From Thiocapsa sp. KS1 (lineage in GTDB: Bacteria > Pseudomonadota > Gammaproteobacteria > Chromatiales > Chromatiaceae): a DNA stretch of 60,145 bases. The notes under the pieces are model-generated. The model saw only the letters and a list, made by a program, of their open reading frames with translations. It was not told the DNA's origin and searched no databases. Position numbers and translations under genes: made by a program. Shown here one piece after another: positions 8,973 through 16,902 of the stretch. Position 1 is the stretch's first letter, and each line of letters opens with the position of its first letter. Location of the stretch: NCBI RefSeq assembly GCF_001499735.1, contig NZ_LN848257.1:4196422-4256566 (forward strand), read 5' to 3'.

Positions 8973-10051
8973 GGGTGTGCTGGCCCGGCCTGATTGCCGG
9001 AGATCTCGCTGAAGGCGAAGACACGGTTGCGCCCGGCGCGCTTGCTGGCATAAAGCGCCTCGTCGGCGCGACTCATGAGGTCGTCGACCTCGGTGGCCAT
9101 GCTCGGATAGGTGGCATAGCCGATACTGACCGTCGTGGTTACCGCGTCCTTGCCGGTATCGATCAGTGTGCTGGCCACCATCATGCGGATTCGCTCGCCG
9201 GCCTCGTGCGCCGCTTGCTCCGTGGTTTCGGGCAGCAGCAGGATGAACTCGTCGCCGCCGTAGCGCGCGACCAGGTCTGCGCTGCGGATGCTCCGGCGGA
9301 TCCCGTCGGCGACGGCGCGGATGACCTGGTTGCCGACGCTGTGCCCGTAGCGATCGTTGACCTCTTTGAGGTTGTCCGCGTCGACCATCATCAGACCGAA
9401 AGGGCGGTCACGCATCACCGCGGAATCTCTGTGACGGTCGAGTGCGACCGAGAAGGCGCGCATGTTCGGCAGCCCGGTGAGCTCGTCGGTCTCCGACAGG
9501 CGTTGCACGAAGGTACGCGAAAAACTCATGTCCGAGGCGATCAGCGAGGTGACATAGGCGACCAAAGCGACGGGCGCAAACAGCAGCATCAGACGGCTGA
9601 AGGTCGAATAGGCGAAGAGCTCGGTTCCCGCGACCGTGTAGGCGGCCAGGAGATAGAAGCTGGCGATGAGGGCCACCTCGAGGAGCGTGATCAGCTTGCC
9701 GAGCGTGAGGGCGCTGAAGACGATGACCAGCAGAAAGAGGCTGATCAGCGGGCTGTCGACCTTGCCCGTGTGCCAGACCACGAAGGCGGTGAAGACCAGC
9801 ATGGCCCAGGTCTCGATCGTGAGCTTCCAGCGTGCCGGCAGGGTGAAGAGGTTCAGGTAACGAAAGCCCAAGATGAAGACGGCGAAGACCGCGACCGCGG
9901 CGGCGATGCCCAGGGTCTGCTCGATGGGCTCCTCCGGCAACACCAGATAGACCAGCACCAAGACCAACAACAGCCATTCGATCTCCGCCAGGGTTCGATT
10001 GAATCCCCGCAGCTCGATGGGGTCGGGTACGGCGACATCCGTCTTCTTCAT
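8969..10051 (-). CDS. Membrane-bound diguanylate cyclase (GGDEF)
   Basis: The 360-residue protein has about six hydrophobic helices over its first 200 residues and a C-terminal GGDEF domain. The active-site motif is intact (RYGGDEF), and an RxxD inhibitory site (RSAD) lies five residues before it, so it should make cyclic di-GMP and be product-inhibited. The start of the domain carries the usual [12 protein letters not shown]. It has no EAL domain. ATG at 10049-10051 was chosen; a TTG two codons upstream is the alternative. It is the first gene of a two-gene unit with the double uvrA. Cyclic di-GMP commonly controls curli and biofilm matrix, so the nearby curlin-like genes are a plausible but untested target. 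Confidence 0.93.
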   Translation of the reverse strand: MKKTDVAVPDPIELRGFNRTLAEIEWLLLVLVLVYLVLPEEPIEQTLGIAAAVAVFAVFILGFRYLNLFTLPARWKLTIETWAMLVFTAFVVWHTGKVDSPLISLFLLVIVFSALTLGKLITLLEVALIASFYLLAAYTVAGTELFAYSTFSRLMLLFAPVALVAYVTSLIASDMSFSRTFVQRLSETDELTGLPNMRAFSVALDRHRDSAVMRDRPFGLMMVDADNLKEVNDRYGHSVGNQVIRAVADGIRRSIRSADLVARYGGDEFILLLPETTEQAAHEAGERIRMMVASTLIDTGKDAVTTTVSIGYATYPSMATEVDDLMSRADEALYASKRAGRNRVFAFSEISGNQAGPAHP

Positions 10052-10528
10052 ATCCAAAGGCCCCGGCGACGACGCGTCTGGTTCGGGATGGTTGCAAAGT
10101 CTCTATTCTAAGCCGATCCGGAGCGAGCCTTGTCGGACATGCGGCACAGTGCGTCCGACGGCTGTGCTCACAACGCCGGCCACTGCGATAACCTTGCGCT
10201 GTAGGGTGGACAAGCGCAGCGCAGTCCACCAGCGCCGGCGCGGGGTTCGGTGGACTTCGCTCTCGCTCGTCCACCCTACCGGTCGGTTTTGTGAACGACG
10301 CCCGTCCGACGGGTCTTCACTGCTCGGGTCCGGGCCTGCGTGACCGGGTCGGCCGGGGGTTGACGAGCTGATTTCCCTGAAAACTCGATTGTCATTCCGC
10401 GTCGCGGCGCGCTTGGTCGAGGCTTGTGCACGACTCGGATGCCCCTAGATAGCTATCGTCGGGCAAATCGAGCAAACCGCTTGCCGAGCCCCGCCATCTC
10501 AACCCAAGCCCAACGAGGATTTAAGACC
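10052..10528. other. Intergenic region carrying inverted REP sequences
   Basis: No gene is supported in this 477-base gap. It holds two REP-like sequences in opposite orientation (10201-10231, 10249-10280). It must also hold promoters for the diguanylate cyclase (minus) and the 53-residue peptide (plus). I found no convincing promoter by eye. Confidence 0.5.
10201..10280. repeat. Inverted pair of REP-like sequences
   Basis: GTAGGGTGGAC...GTCCACC (10201-10231) and GGTGGAC...GTCCACCCTAC (10249-10280) face each other across about 17 bases, as in REPIN-type doublets. The first is close to the reverse complement of the copy at 2348-2379. Confidence 0.75.
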
Positions 10529-10690
10529 ATGTCCATGCGCATCTCCACCCTCGCGACTGCCGCTCTTCTCGGTGCCATGCTGGTTGCCGGCTCCCTGATG
10601 ACCGCCCACGCCGGCGAAGGTTGTACCAAGGACAAGAACAAGGACAGCGGAACCGCAACGGCCTTCCCGACCCAGATCCGGCAGCTCTAA
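10529..10690 (+). CDS. Small secreted peptide, 53 residues
   Basis: A typical Sec signal peptide (Arg then a hydrophobic stretch, AHA cleavage at about 28) leaves a mature peptide of only about 25 residues, with one Cys and a Lys/Asp cluster (CTKDKNKDSG). ACGAGGA lies about 10 bases before ATG 10529. An in-frame upstream start exists, but it would bury the signal peptide. The stop codon TAA is the first three bases of an inverted-repeat element. I do not recognise a family; it could be an envelope stress or metal-binding peptide. Confidence 0.6.
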   Translation: MSMRISTLATAALLGAMLVAGSLMTAHAGEGCTKDKNKDSGTATAFPTQIRQL

Positions 10691-10769
10691 ACTGCGTCCG
10701 GAGCAGTGAAGGCCGGTCGGGGCGCGATCACTCTCGTCCCGACCGGCGATAACGGCGAGACGCAGTTCA
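10688..10769. repeat. Terminal-inverted-repeat element, copy 1 (82 bp)
   Basis: Ends TAAACTGCGTC (10688-10698) and GACGCAGTTCA (10759-10769) pair. Relative to the consensus (CCGCG) both ends carry the matching change CTGCG/CGCAG, so pairing is kept. An internal 13-bp near-perfect hairpin (10712-10724 with 10735-10747) could terminate transcription. The left end is the TAA stop of the 53-residue peptide gene. Confidence 0.75.
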
Positions 10770-10791
10770 GAAATTTTCGTCTGTGAGAATT

Positions 10792-10880
10792 CTTGAACCG
10801 CGTAGCTCCGGCGTCACAGTGTCGTTCCGACACTCAAGCAAACCTCACCCCGCGCACACCCTGCCGAAACGCGGTTCAAG
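10792..10880. repeat. Terminal-inverted-repeat element, copy 2 (89 bp)
   Basis: CTTGAACCGCGT (10792-10803) and ACGCGGTTCAAG (10869-10880) are a perfect 12-bp inverted repeat. The right end stops one base before the stop codon of the minus-strand dCache/AlbA_2 gene. With copy 1 it fills almost the whole gap between two convergent genes. Confidence 0.8.
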
Positions 10881-12491
10881 TCAGAACCGACTCCGGATGT
10901 ATTTGAGTGCACGGCTGATCGACAGCTCGATGTTCGACGGACCGTTACGGATGACAAACATCTCGCGATTCTTATCGTCGTGAAGGAAGGTCGGCGTGTC
11001 GGCACGCTCGCACTCGACTGCACCCACGCGCACCCCATCCAGATCGTAGAGGTCGAAGCGCACGAATCGCGCATACTCGGCCCCGATATGGTGGTTCAGC
11101 AGGTTTTTGAAATGGAGCCTGCATTTGTCCTCGTTCTCGAACTTGTCGGCATCCAATCCAAGCGCCGTCCCGTCGTCCGACACCCCGAGCAGCAGAATCC
11201 CGCCTTCCGAATTCAAAAAGGCCGCGACGGCCTTCAGCCAGGCCATCTCGATCTCCCGACCCATTACCTTGCTGTGCAGATTCATGCGCATCGTGGACTT
11301 GAATTCGAGATGCGTGCCTTCGCCCGACGCGATCAGCTCGCGCAGATCCTCCGCGGCGCGGCGTCGGTCGATACTGAGCTTGGGCATGTCCCGCAGTTGG
11401 CGGTGGTATTTCCGCACCAACAGGGTCGTCATGCCCAAGCTGGCCAGCAGGATGCCGAGCACGGTGAGGGCGACGATGTGCCACCGGCTCCGGAGGATCG
11501 CGAGGGTCTCCGAGACCGGCAGTACGACGCCCGCCCAACCGCCCGCGAGATCCTCGGTCAGCGGCCTGAAGCCGCCCCACCACTGAACCCCCGAGCTGGT
11601 GAAGCGGATCAGACCCTGCGCCGGGCGGCCCGCCAGGTTCCAGGCCGACACGGCGTCGAAGACCAGCGGGCCGCCGGGTGTCAGATGGACCGAGAAGAAG
11701 CCGCTCGCCTGGTCCGGATCCGGTGGCAGCGAGTCGTCCTCGGGGACATAGACGCCGCCGGCACCGCTGAAGAGAAAACCGCGACCCTCGGCCGCGACGG
11801 CGTGTCGCTCGATGCTCGCAACGATGGTCTCGATAGTCACGTCCAGTGCGGTCACCCGCAGTTGTCCGGATTGTATCCAACCCAATGATGCCGTGAGACC
11901 CGGAACCTGGAGCGATTCGAAGACATAAGGGCGGGTCCAAACGATACCGCCGGGCTGATCGGCTGCCGCACTGAACCAGGGTCGCGTGCGCGGGTCGTAA
12001 TCGCTGACCTCTTCACGCGCCTCCGGCGCTCGAAGCTCGGCGTCCCAGCGGGTGAGGCGCATCGGCTGTCCCGTTCCGGGATCGCGCAGTCGGCTTAACC
12101 AGCCGTCGCCGTCGCGGCGTAGAAAATACTCGGCGCCGTCCGCCGAGGCGTCGATCGCACCGGCGATCTGGCCCATATGGGCGAGGATCGGCACCAGGCG
12201 TTGATTCAAGGCCCCTTCATCGGCCGGTGTCAGACCGGCAGCGGCAAGACCGTCGCGAACGATCAGGAGCTGCTGCTCGACCGGTAACAGGAGACCGCGA
12301 ACCTCGTCGCGAACCAGTGCCGTCGCGGAATCGATGCGGCTTTCGGCCAGGTCCTCCTTGATGAGATTGATCAGGAGGATATTGATGGCCACCAACAGCC
12401 CGACGGTCAGGAGCACCAGCAGCACGAGGTCGCGCAGGAGACGCGAGCGGATCGGACCCGAGGAGGTCCGCAACAAGGAGAAGGGCGTCAT
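10881..12491 (-). CDS. Membrane protein with dCache-like sensor and cytoplasmic AlbA_2 (Schlafen-type) domain
   Basis: In 536 residues: one membrane helix at about 16-42, a long periplasmic region to about 325 that reads as a PDC/dCache-type ligand sensor (DYDPRTRPWF motif, as in methyl-accepting chemotaxis sensors), a second helix at about 333-355, then an AlbA_2/AAA_4 domain (about 384-520; EGTHLEFKST, AFLNSEGGILLLGV, FFVIRNGPSN-like end). AlbA_2 domains are usually in soluble DNA- or RNA-linked regulators, so joining one to an extracytoplasmic sensor is unusual. Output is unknown. Start: ATG 12491 keeps the first helix near the N-terminus. Further in-frame starts lie at 12545 and at 12602, the latter inside a GACAAC repeat. 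Monocistronic. Confidence 0.82.
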   Translation of the reverse strand: MTPFSLLRTSSGPIRSRLLRDLVLLVLLTVGLLVAINILLINLIKEDLAESRIDSATALVRDEVRGLLLPVEQQLLIVRDGLAAAGLTPADEGALNQRLVPILAHMGQIAGAIDASADGAEYFLRRDGDGWLSRLRDPGTGQPMRLTRWDAELRAPEAREEVSDYDPRTRPWFSAAADQPGGIVWTRPYVFESLQVPGLTASLGWIQSGQLRVTALDVTIETIVASIERHAVAAEGRGFLFSGAGGVYVPEDDSLPPDPDQASGFFSVHLTPGGPLVFDAVSAWNLAGRPAQGLIRFTSSGVQWWGGFRPLTEDLAGGWAGVVLPVSETLAILRSRWHIVALTVLGILLASLGMTTLLVRKYHRQLRDMPKLSIDRRRAAEDLRELIASGEGTHLEFKSTMRMNLHSKVMGREIEMAWLKAVAAFLNSEGGILLLGVSDDGTALGLDADKFENEDKCRLHFKNLLNHHIGAEYARFVRFDLYDLDGVRVGAVECERADTPTFLHDDKNREMFVIRNGPSNIELSISRALKYIRSRF

Positions 12492-12554
12492 GGGGCGGCT
12501 TCGGAACGGCTCAAAAAAGTAAAACAGCTCGACGAGAGAAGACATTTGCCAAGG

Positions 12555-12605
<51 letters not shown>

Positions 12606-12820
12606 TTCGATTCGGTGCTCGACTCATTTCCGACACGTGACTTCTTTTTCCGAGAGGTGGTACGGCGTTTGGAATCCGGCCACATGCAATCGCGCGAAAT
12701 ATCCCGCTGCTCTGGGTATAGTAACCCCGCCCGCACGGGGTGATCTCAGGCTCAGGTCGTGCGGGGCGCGGCGGCGAGACATGTCGACCGATCCTCCAGG
12801 CGAAGAGACAGGAGATGCCG

Positions 12821-13288
12821 ATGTCCGAGATTCATTACGACGCTCATCCCTCGATGTTGCGGATTCGTCCCTTTTCGACCCCCTTGATGGTCATCCTGTT
12901 GCTGGCGGGGATCCTGTTCGCCGTCATGGGTCCGGCATTGATCCCGGTTCCCCTGCCCGAGCCGCTCGATGACCGGATCGTCAAGATCGCGGGTCTCGTC
13001 GTCGCCGGACTCGCCTTGCTGCAGCTGTGCGTCTGGTGGCTCGCGACGCGATCCGACCATCTCGTCATCCGCGACGACGAGCTGGTCTGGACCCATGGTC
13101 TTCTCAGCAAGAACTACACCGAGATCAAGCTCTCCTCGGTCCGCACCGTGCGGCTCCATCAAAGCCTTCTGCAACGCATCCTGAATGCCGGCGACATCAA
13201 GATCTACACCTCCGGGGACGATCCGGAGCTGATCGTCCGCGGCCTGCCGAACCCGAATCGTCTGCGTGAGCTGATCAAGCGCAACTGA
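12821..13288 (+). CDS. Membrane protein with bacterial PH domain
   Basis: This 155-residue protein has two membrane helices (about 25-47 and 55-78) followed by a bacterial PH-type domain (bPH_2 style: LVIRDDELVWTHGLLSK, then IKLSSVRTVRLHQSLLQRIL and GDIKIYTSG). Proteins of this build are common and little studied; some affect membrane stability or stress responses. GACAGGAG lies 7 bases before ATG 12821. An ATG two codons earlier is possible but too close to the RBS. The stop TGA forms the left end of an inverted-repeat element. Confidence 0.85.
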   Translation: MSEIHYDAHPSMLRIRPFSTPLMVILLLAGILFAVMGPALIPVPLPEPLDDRIVKIAGLVVAGLALLQLCVWWLATRSDHLVIRDDELVWTHGLLSKNYTEIKLSSVRTVRLHQSLLQRILNAGDIKIYTSGDDPELIVRGLPNPNRLRELIKRN

Positions 13289-13369
13289 ACCGCGTCCGGG
13301 GTTCATGATGCGTTCATGGCCGGCTTAGTGTGTCGAGGTCACCAAGGACGTTGTGCCTGACGCGGTTCA
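13286..13369. repeat. Terminal-inverted-repeat element, copy 3 (84 bp)
   Basis: TGAACCGCGTC (13286-13296) and GACGCGGTTCA (13359-13369) are a perfect 11-bp inverted repeat. The first three bases are the TGA stop of the PH-domain gene. Confidence 0.85.
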
Positions 13370-13388
13370 GGATAAAAAATCAATTTTC

Positions 13389-13473
13389 TGAACGGCGTCA
13401 GCTGTGTCGTTGGTTGATCACCTCGGGGCTGGCCCCAAGCGACAGGATCGCATACACCGCCGGACGCCGTTCA
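13389..13473. repeat. Terminal-inverted-repeat element, copy 4 (85 bp)
   Basis: TGAACGGCGTC (13389-13399) and GACGCCGTTCA (13463-13473) are a perfect 11-bp inverted repeat. Against copy 3 both ends carry the same compensating C-to-G change. The last three bases, read on the minus strand, are the TGA stop of pepA. Confidence 0.85.
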
Positions 13474-14961
13474 GCTGCGCTGGAGCAGGAGCTGGGTCAG
13501 CAAGGCGACCGGCCGTCCGGTTGCGCCCTTCTCCTTGCCGCTCAGCCAAGCGGTGCCGGCGATATCCAGGTGTGCCCAGCGGTACGCCTTGGTGTAGCGC
13601 GCCAGGAAGCAGGCGGCAGTGACCGCGCCGGCCTCGCGCCCGCCCACGTTGGCCATGTCGGCGAAATTGGTGTCGAGCTGCTGCTGGTAGTCGTCCCACA
13701 GCGGCATCCGCCAGGCGCGATCGGCGGCGGCTTGACCGGCCGCGATGATCTCTTGGGCGAGATGATCGTCGGTGGTGAAAAGCCCCGAGGCGTGCTTGCC
13801 CAGTGCGATCACGCAGGCTCCGGTCAGGGTGGCCAGATCGATCACCAGCTCCGGGTTGAAGCGCTCGGCGTAGGTGAGTGCGTCGCAGAGGATGAGGCGG
13901 CCTTCGGCATCCGTGTTGAGGATCTCGATGGTCTGACCGGACATGCTGGTCACGATGTCGCCGGGTTTGTTGGCGTCGCCGTCGGGCATGTTCTCGGACG
14001 ACGGGACGACGCCGACGAGGTTGATCGGCAGGCCCAGCTCGCAGGCCGCGAGGACGGTTCCGAAGACACCCGCGCCGCCGCACATGTCGTATTTCATCTC
14101 GTCCATGTCGGCGGCCGGCTTGATCGAGATGCCGCCGGTGTCGAAGGTGAGGCCCTTGCCGACCAACACGACCGGCTTGGCGTCGGCCTCCCCGCCGCGG
14201 TAGTGCATGACGATCAGCTTGGCCGGCTGGCGACTCCCGCGCGAGACCGAGAGCAGGGCGCCCATCTTGAGCTCCTCCATGTCGGCCTCTTCGAGGATCT
14301 CGGTCTCCAGCCGATCGTAACGCTCGCCGAGCTCGACGGCCTTCTCGGCCAGATAGGTCGGGGTGCAGATGTTGCCCGGTAGATTGCCCAGCTCTTTGGA
14401 GAGTGTCATGCCGGCCGCGATGGCCGTGCCGTGTTTGATCGCCTGCTCGGCGCTTGGCTGATCGGACTTGTCCGAGAGCCAGACCTCGAGCCGCTTCAGT
14501 GGTGTCTTGGGGGCCTGTTTGTCGTCCTTCTTGGTCCGGGTGTAGCGATAGGTCTTGTCCTCGGCCGTAGTGACGAGGTCGCGCACGGCCGCATAGAGGT
14601 CGAGCCCGTCCGGACCGAGCTCGGGCAAGGTGCAGAGTGCGGCGCCCGCATGGGTCTGCTGGAGTGCCGCCACGGCGCCGACCAGCGCCTTGCGATAGTT
14701 GTCGCGCCCGAACTCCTTGTGTTTGCCGCATCCGACCACGAGGACCCGCTCGCTGGCCAGGCCGGGCAGGTCGTAGAGCATGAGCGTGCCGCCGAGCCGA
14801 CCGTCCATGTCGCCTTTCTTCAACAGCTCGGACAGGCGCCCGCCGGTGGCGAGATCGAGCGCGGCGGAGGGTCCGGCGAGCTTGCGCCCCTCGAAGATCC
14901 CGATCAGGATACAGGGCGTCTTGAGTTGAGCGATCTCGCCGGTCTTGATTCTGAATTCCAT
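13471..14961 (-). CDS. pepA: Leucyl aminopeptidase (M17 family)
   Basis: A 496-residue cytosolic aminopeptidase of usual length. The N-terminal macro-like domain is followed by the catalytic domain with the metal-binding and active-site segments VGKGLTFDTGGISIKPA, DMCGGAG and the family signature NTDAEGRLIL. It removes N-terminal residues with two metal ions and acts as a hexamer; some homologues also bind DNA at cer-type sites. ATG 14961 (MEFRIKTG) follows AGGAGTCCGACG on the minus strand. It is divergent from lptG, the common gammaproteobacterial arrangement. The C-terminal stop lies inside an inverted-repeat element. Confidence 0.97.
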   Translation of the reverse strand: MEFRIKTGEIAQLKTPCILIGIFEGRKLAGPSAALDLATGGRLSELLKKGDMDGRLGGTLMLYDLPGLASERVLVVGCGKHKEFGRDNYRKALVGAVAALQQTHAGAALCTLPELGPDGLDLYAAVRDLVTTAEDKTYRYTRTKKDDKQAPKTPLKRLEVWLSDKSDQPSAEQAIKHGTAIAAGMTLSKELGNLPGNICTPTYLAEKAVELGERYDRLETEILEEADMEELKMGALLSVSRGSRQPAKLIVMHYRGGEADAKPVVLVGKGLTFDTGGISIKPAADMDEMKYDMCGGAGVFGTVLAACELGLPINLVGVVPSSENMPDGDANKPGDIVTSMSGQTIEILNTDAEGRLILCDALTYAERFNPELVIDLATLTGACVIALGKHASGLFTTDDHLAQEIIAAGQAAADRAWRMPLWDDYQQQLDTNFADMANVGGREAGAVTAACFLARYTKAYRWAHLDIAGTAWLSGKEKGATGRPVALLTQLLLQRS

Positions 14962-15206
14962 CGTCGGACTCCTGTTGGAGGGCCTGGGTGAGAGCGGGTT
15001 CGAGGCCGGTCGGTCGCGACGCGGCGCGCTGCCGATGGTCGACCGTTCACGGATCTGGTGCTTTTGATGTCGAATAACGAGTCTACCGGAAGAGGCCGCG
15101 CGGTCGAAGCCCGTCGGTACGGCGCCGCCGCTGCGTTGCGCCGAGGCGAGGCCGTCGTCCCGGCGCGTTGCGGCTTGGCCGCGGCAGTTGCGCAAGGCCG
15201 GACACC

Positions 15207-16271
15207 GTGATCATCCTCGAGCGCTATCTTGCCCGCGCGGTCATCGGCGGAACCCTGCTCACGCTCGGGGTGCTCTTGCCGCTCCTGGGTTTCTTCATCC
15301 TGGCCGACGAGATCGATTCCGTCGGGGTCGACGGCTATGGCCTGGCGGATGCGCTGGTGTTCATGGCCTTGAGCCTGCCGCGCTATGCCTACCAGGTCTT
15401 TCCCATCGCGACCCTGATCGGCGCCTTGATCGGCCTCGGCGCCTTGGCGAGCCGCTCGGAGCTGGTGGCGATGCGGGCCGCCGGGATCTCGGTCGCGCGC
15501 ATCATTCGGGCTGGATTGTTGGGCGGCCTGCTGCTCGCGGCGCTCGCGGTGGTCGTGGGCGAGGTCGTTGCGCCCGTCGCGGAGCAGCGCGGACTCGAGC
15601 TGCGCCGGCAAGCGCTCTCGGGCGACGTCGCTCAGCAGACCCCGTACGGTTTCTGGGCGATCGACGATCGTGCCTATGTCAATATCCGCGAGATCGCCTC
15701 GCCGACGCGTCTGCGCGACATCTTCATCTACCAGGTGGATGCGGATGCCGGCTCCCTGGTCGCAACACACGCCGCCGGCGCACGCTACGGAGAGGATGGT
15801 TGGGTGCTCGAGGACATCGCGCGCAGCCGCGTGACCGCGGACGGGGTCGCGGTCGAGCGCACGGAGCGGGCCGAATGGAACTCGATGCTGGATCCGGGGC
15901 TTCTGAAGGTCGTGGTCGTCGACCCGCAGGCCCTGCCGGTTTGGGGTCTCTACAAATACATCCGCTTCATGACCCTGAACAAGCAGGATGCGGGACCTTA
16001 CGAGGTTGCCTTCTGGGGCAAGGTGCTGCACCCGGTGCTGACGCTCTCGATGATCTTCGTGGCGATCCCGATCATCCTCGGCTCCGCGCGGACGACCGGG
16101 CTCGGTCCGCGCATCTTCATCGGCGTCTTGGTCGGCATCCTCTATTACCTCGTCAGCCGAACCTTCGCGTTCGTCGCGCTGTTGTTCGGCCTGGACCCGC
16201 TGGTCGCGGCGGTCATGCCGCCGCTGCTGTTCATGCTCGGGGCGCTGGTGCTCTTGCGCCGGGTCGGGTGA
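15207..16271 (+). CDS. lptG: LPS export permease LptG
   Basis: This 354-residue inner-membrane protein has three helices near the N-terminus, a periplasmic beta domain (about 130-260) and three C-terminal helices. It is an LptBFGC partner that extracts lipopolysaccharide and passes it to the periplasmic bridge. It resembles LptG more than LptF in GLYKYIRFM...KQDAGPYEVAFW and the C-terminal block. GTG 15207 is preferred because it gives the standard IILERYLA start; the frame extends 13 codons upstream. pepA usually faces lptF-lptG, but no lptF is present here. Confidence 0.93.
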   Translation: MIILERYLARAVIGGTLLTLGVLLPLLGFFILADEIDSVGVDGYGLADALVFMALSLPRYAYQVFPIATLIGALIGLGALASRSELVAMRAAGISVARIIRAGLLGGLLLAALAVVVGEVVAPVAEQRGLELRRQALSGDVAQQTPYGFWAIDDRAYVNIREIASPTRLRDIFIYQVDADAGSLVATHAAGARYGEDGWVLEDIARSRVTADGVAVERTERAEWNSMLDPGLLKVVVVDPQALPVWGLYKYIRFMTLNKQDAGPYEVAFWGKVLHPVLTLSMIFVAIPIILGSARTTGLGPRIFIGVLVGILYYLVSRTFAFVALLFGLDPLVAAVMPPLLFMLGALVLLRRVG

Positions 16272-16299
16272 AGAACGGTCTCCGGTTGCTGCCGCCGAC

Positions 16300-16764
16300 C
16301 TAACCCCTTTTTGCGGGTCGCTGCAGCATCACGAGTCGGCTCCCCGATCGGCGGTCGTGCCACGCCAGGCCATCCCGGTCGAACAGGCACCACCACAGAC
16401 CGATGCCTCCCGGCAGGAGGCTGACCGTCGCCCAGCCGAATCGCCGCAGTGCGTCGCGCGTGGTCAGGTTTTCGCCGTTGTCGAGGATGACGCGAAAACG
16501 CCAGGCACGCATCCCCAGCGTTTGGCCGCCATGGGTCCAGAAGAAGGCATAGAATCCGACGAACACCGCCGACAAGTAGCCTTGCATGAGCATCCGGTGG
16601 ATCGGGTTCTCGTAAGGCGATGCGTCGGTGATCAGACCGTAGGGGATCACCACCAGCATGACGGCGAGCATGAGAACGCCGAGCAACAGCACGCTGTCGT
16701 AGAGCAATGCCCCGATCCGGCGCAGCAGGGAAGGGGTCTTGGCAAGGCTGATGTCGAGGTCCAT
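16300..16764 (-). CDS. RDD family membrane protein
   Basis: A 154-residue protein with three membrane helices. The family's Arg-Asp-Asp positions are in RRIGALLYDSVLL near the N-terminus, and the C-terminal part has GQTLGMRAWRFRV and LAWHDRRSGSRLV. RDD proteins are small membrane proteins of mostly unknown function; some have been tied to ion transport. It converges with lptG. Its Shine-Dalgarno (TAAGGA) abuts the edge of a half inverted-repeat element at 16772. Confidence 0.9.
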   Translation of the reverse strand: MDLDISLAKTPSLLRRIGALLYDSVLLLGVLMLAVMLVVIPYGLITDASPYENPIHRMLMQGYLSAVFVGFYAFFWTHGGQTLGMRAWRFRVILDNGENLTTRDALRRFGWATVSLLPGGIGLWWCLFDRDGLAWHDRRSGSRLVMLQRPAKRG

Positions 16765-16771
16765 GGTGTCC

Positions 16772-16815
16772 TTAAACCGCGCCCGGCGCGGTATGCGATG
16801 TTTTTGGATTTTTCA
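16772..16815. repeat. Half copy of the inverted-repeat element (left end only)
   Basis: TTAAACCGCGCC followed by CGGCGCGGTATGCG and GTTTTTGGAT matches the left half of the copies at 22716 and 56947, but no matching right end is seen before the next element begins at 16817. The CCGCGC-CCG-GCGCGG stem is perfect. Confidence 0.75.
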
Positions 16816-16816
16816 C

Positions 16817-16902
16817 TGAAACCGCGTCGAGGAAAAGGCTTCCCGGGAACGCGAGGCCGGCCCTGACTCAACGTTGTTTCTTACACTGCGGACGCGGTTT
16901 CA
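16817..16902. repeat. Terminal-inverted-repeat element, copy 5 (86 bp)
   Basis: TGAAACCGCGTC (16817-16828) and GACGCGGTTTCA (16891-16902) are a perfect 12-bp inverted repeat. The last base is the A of the histidine kinase ATG, and no Shine-Dalgarno lies between. Confidence 0.85.
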
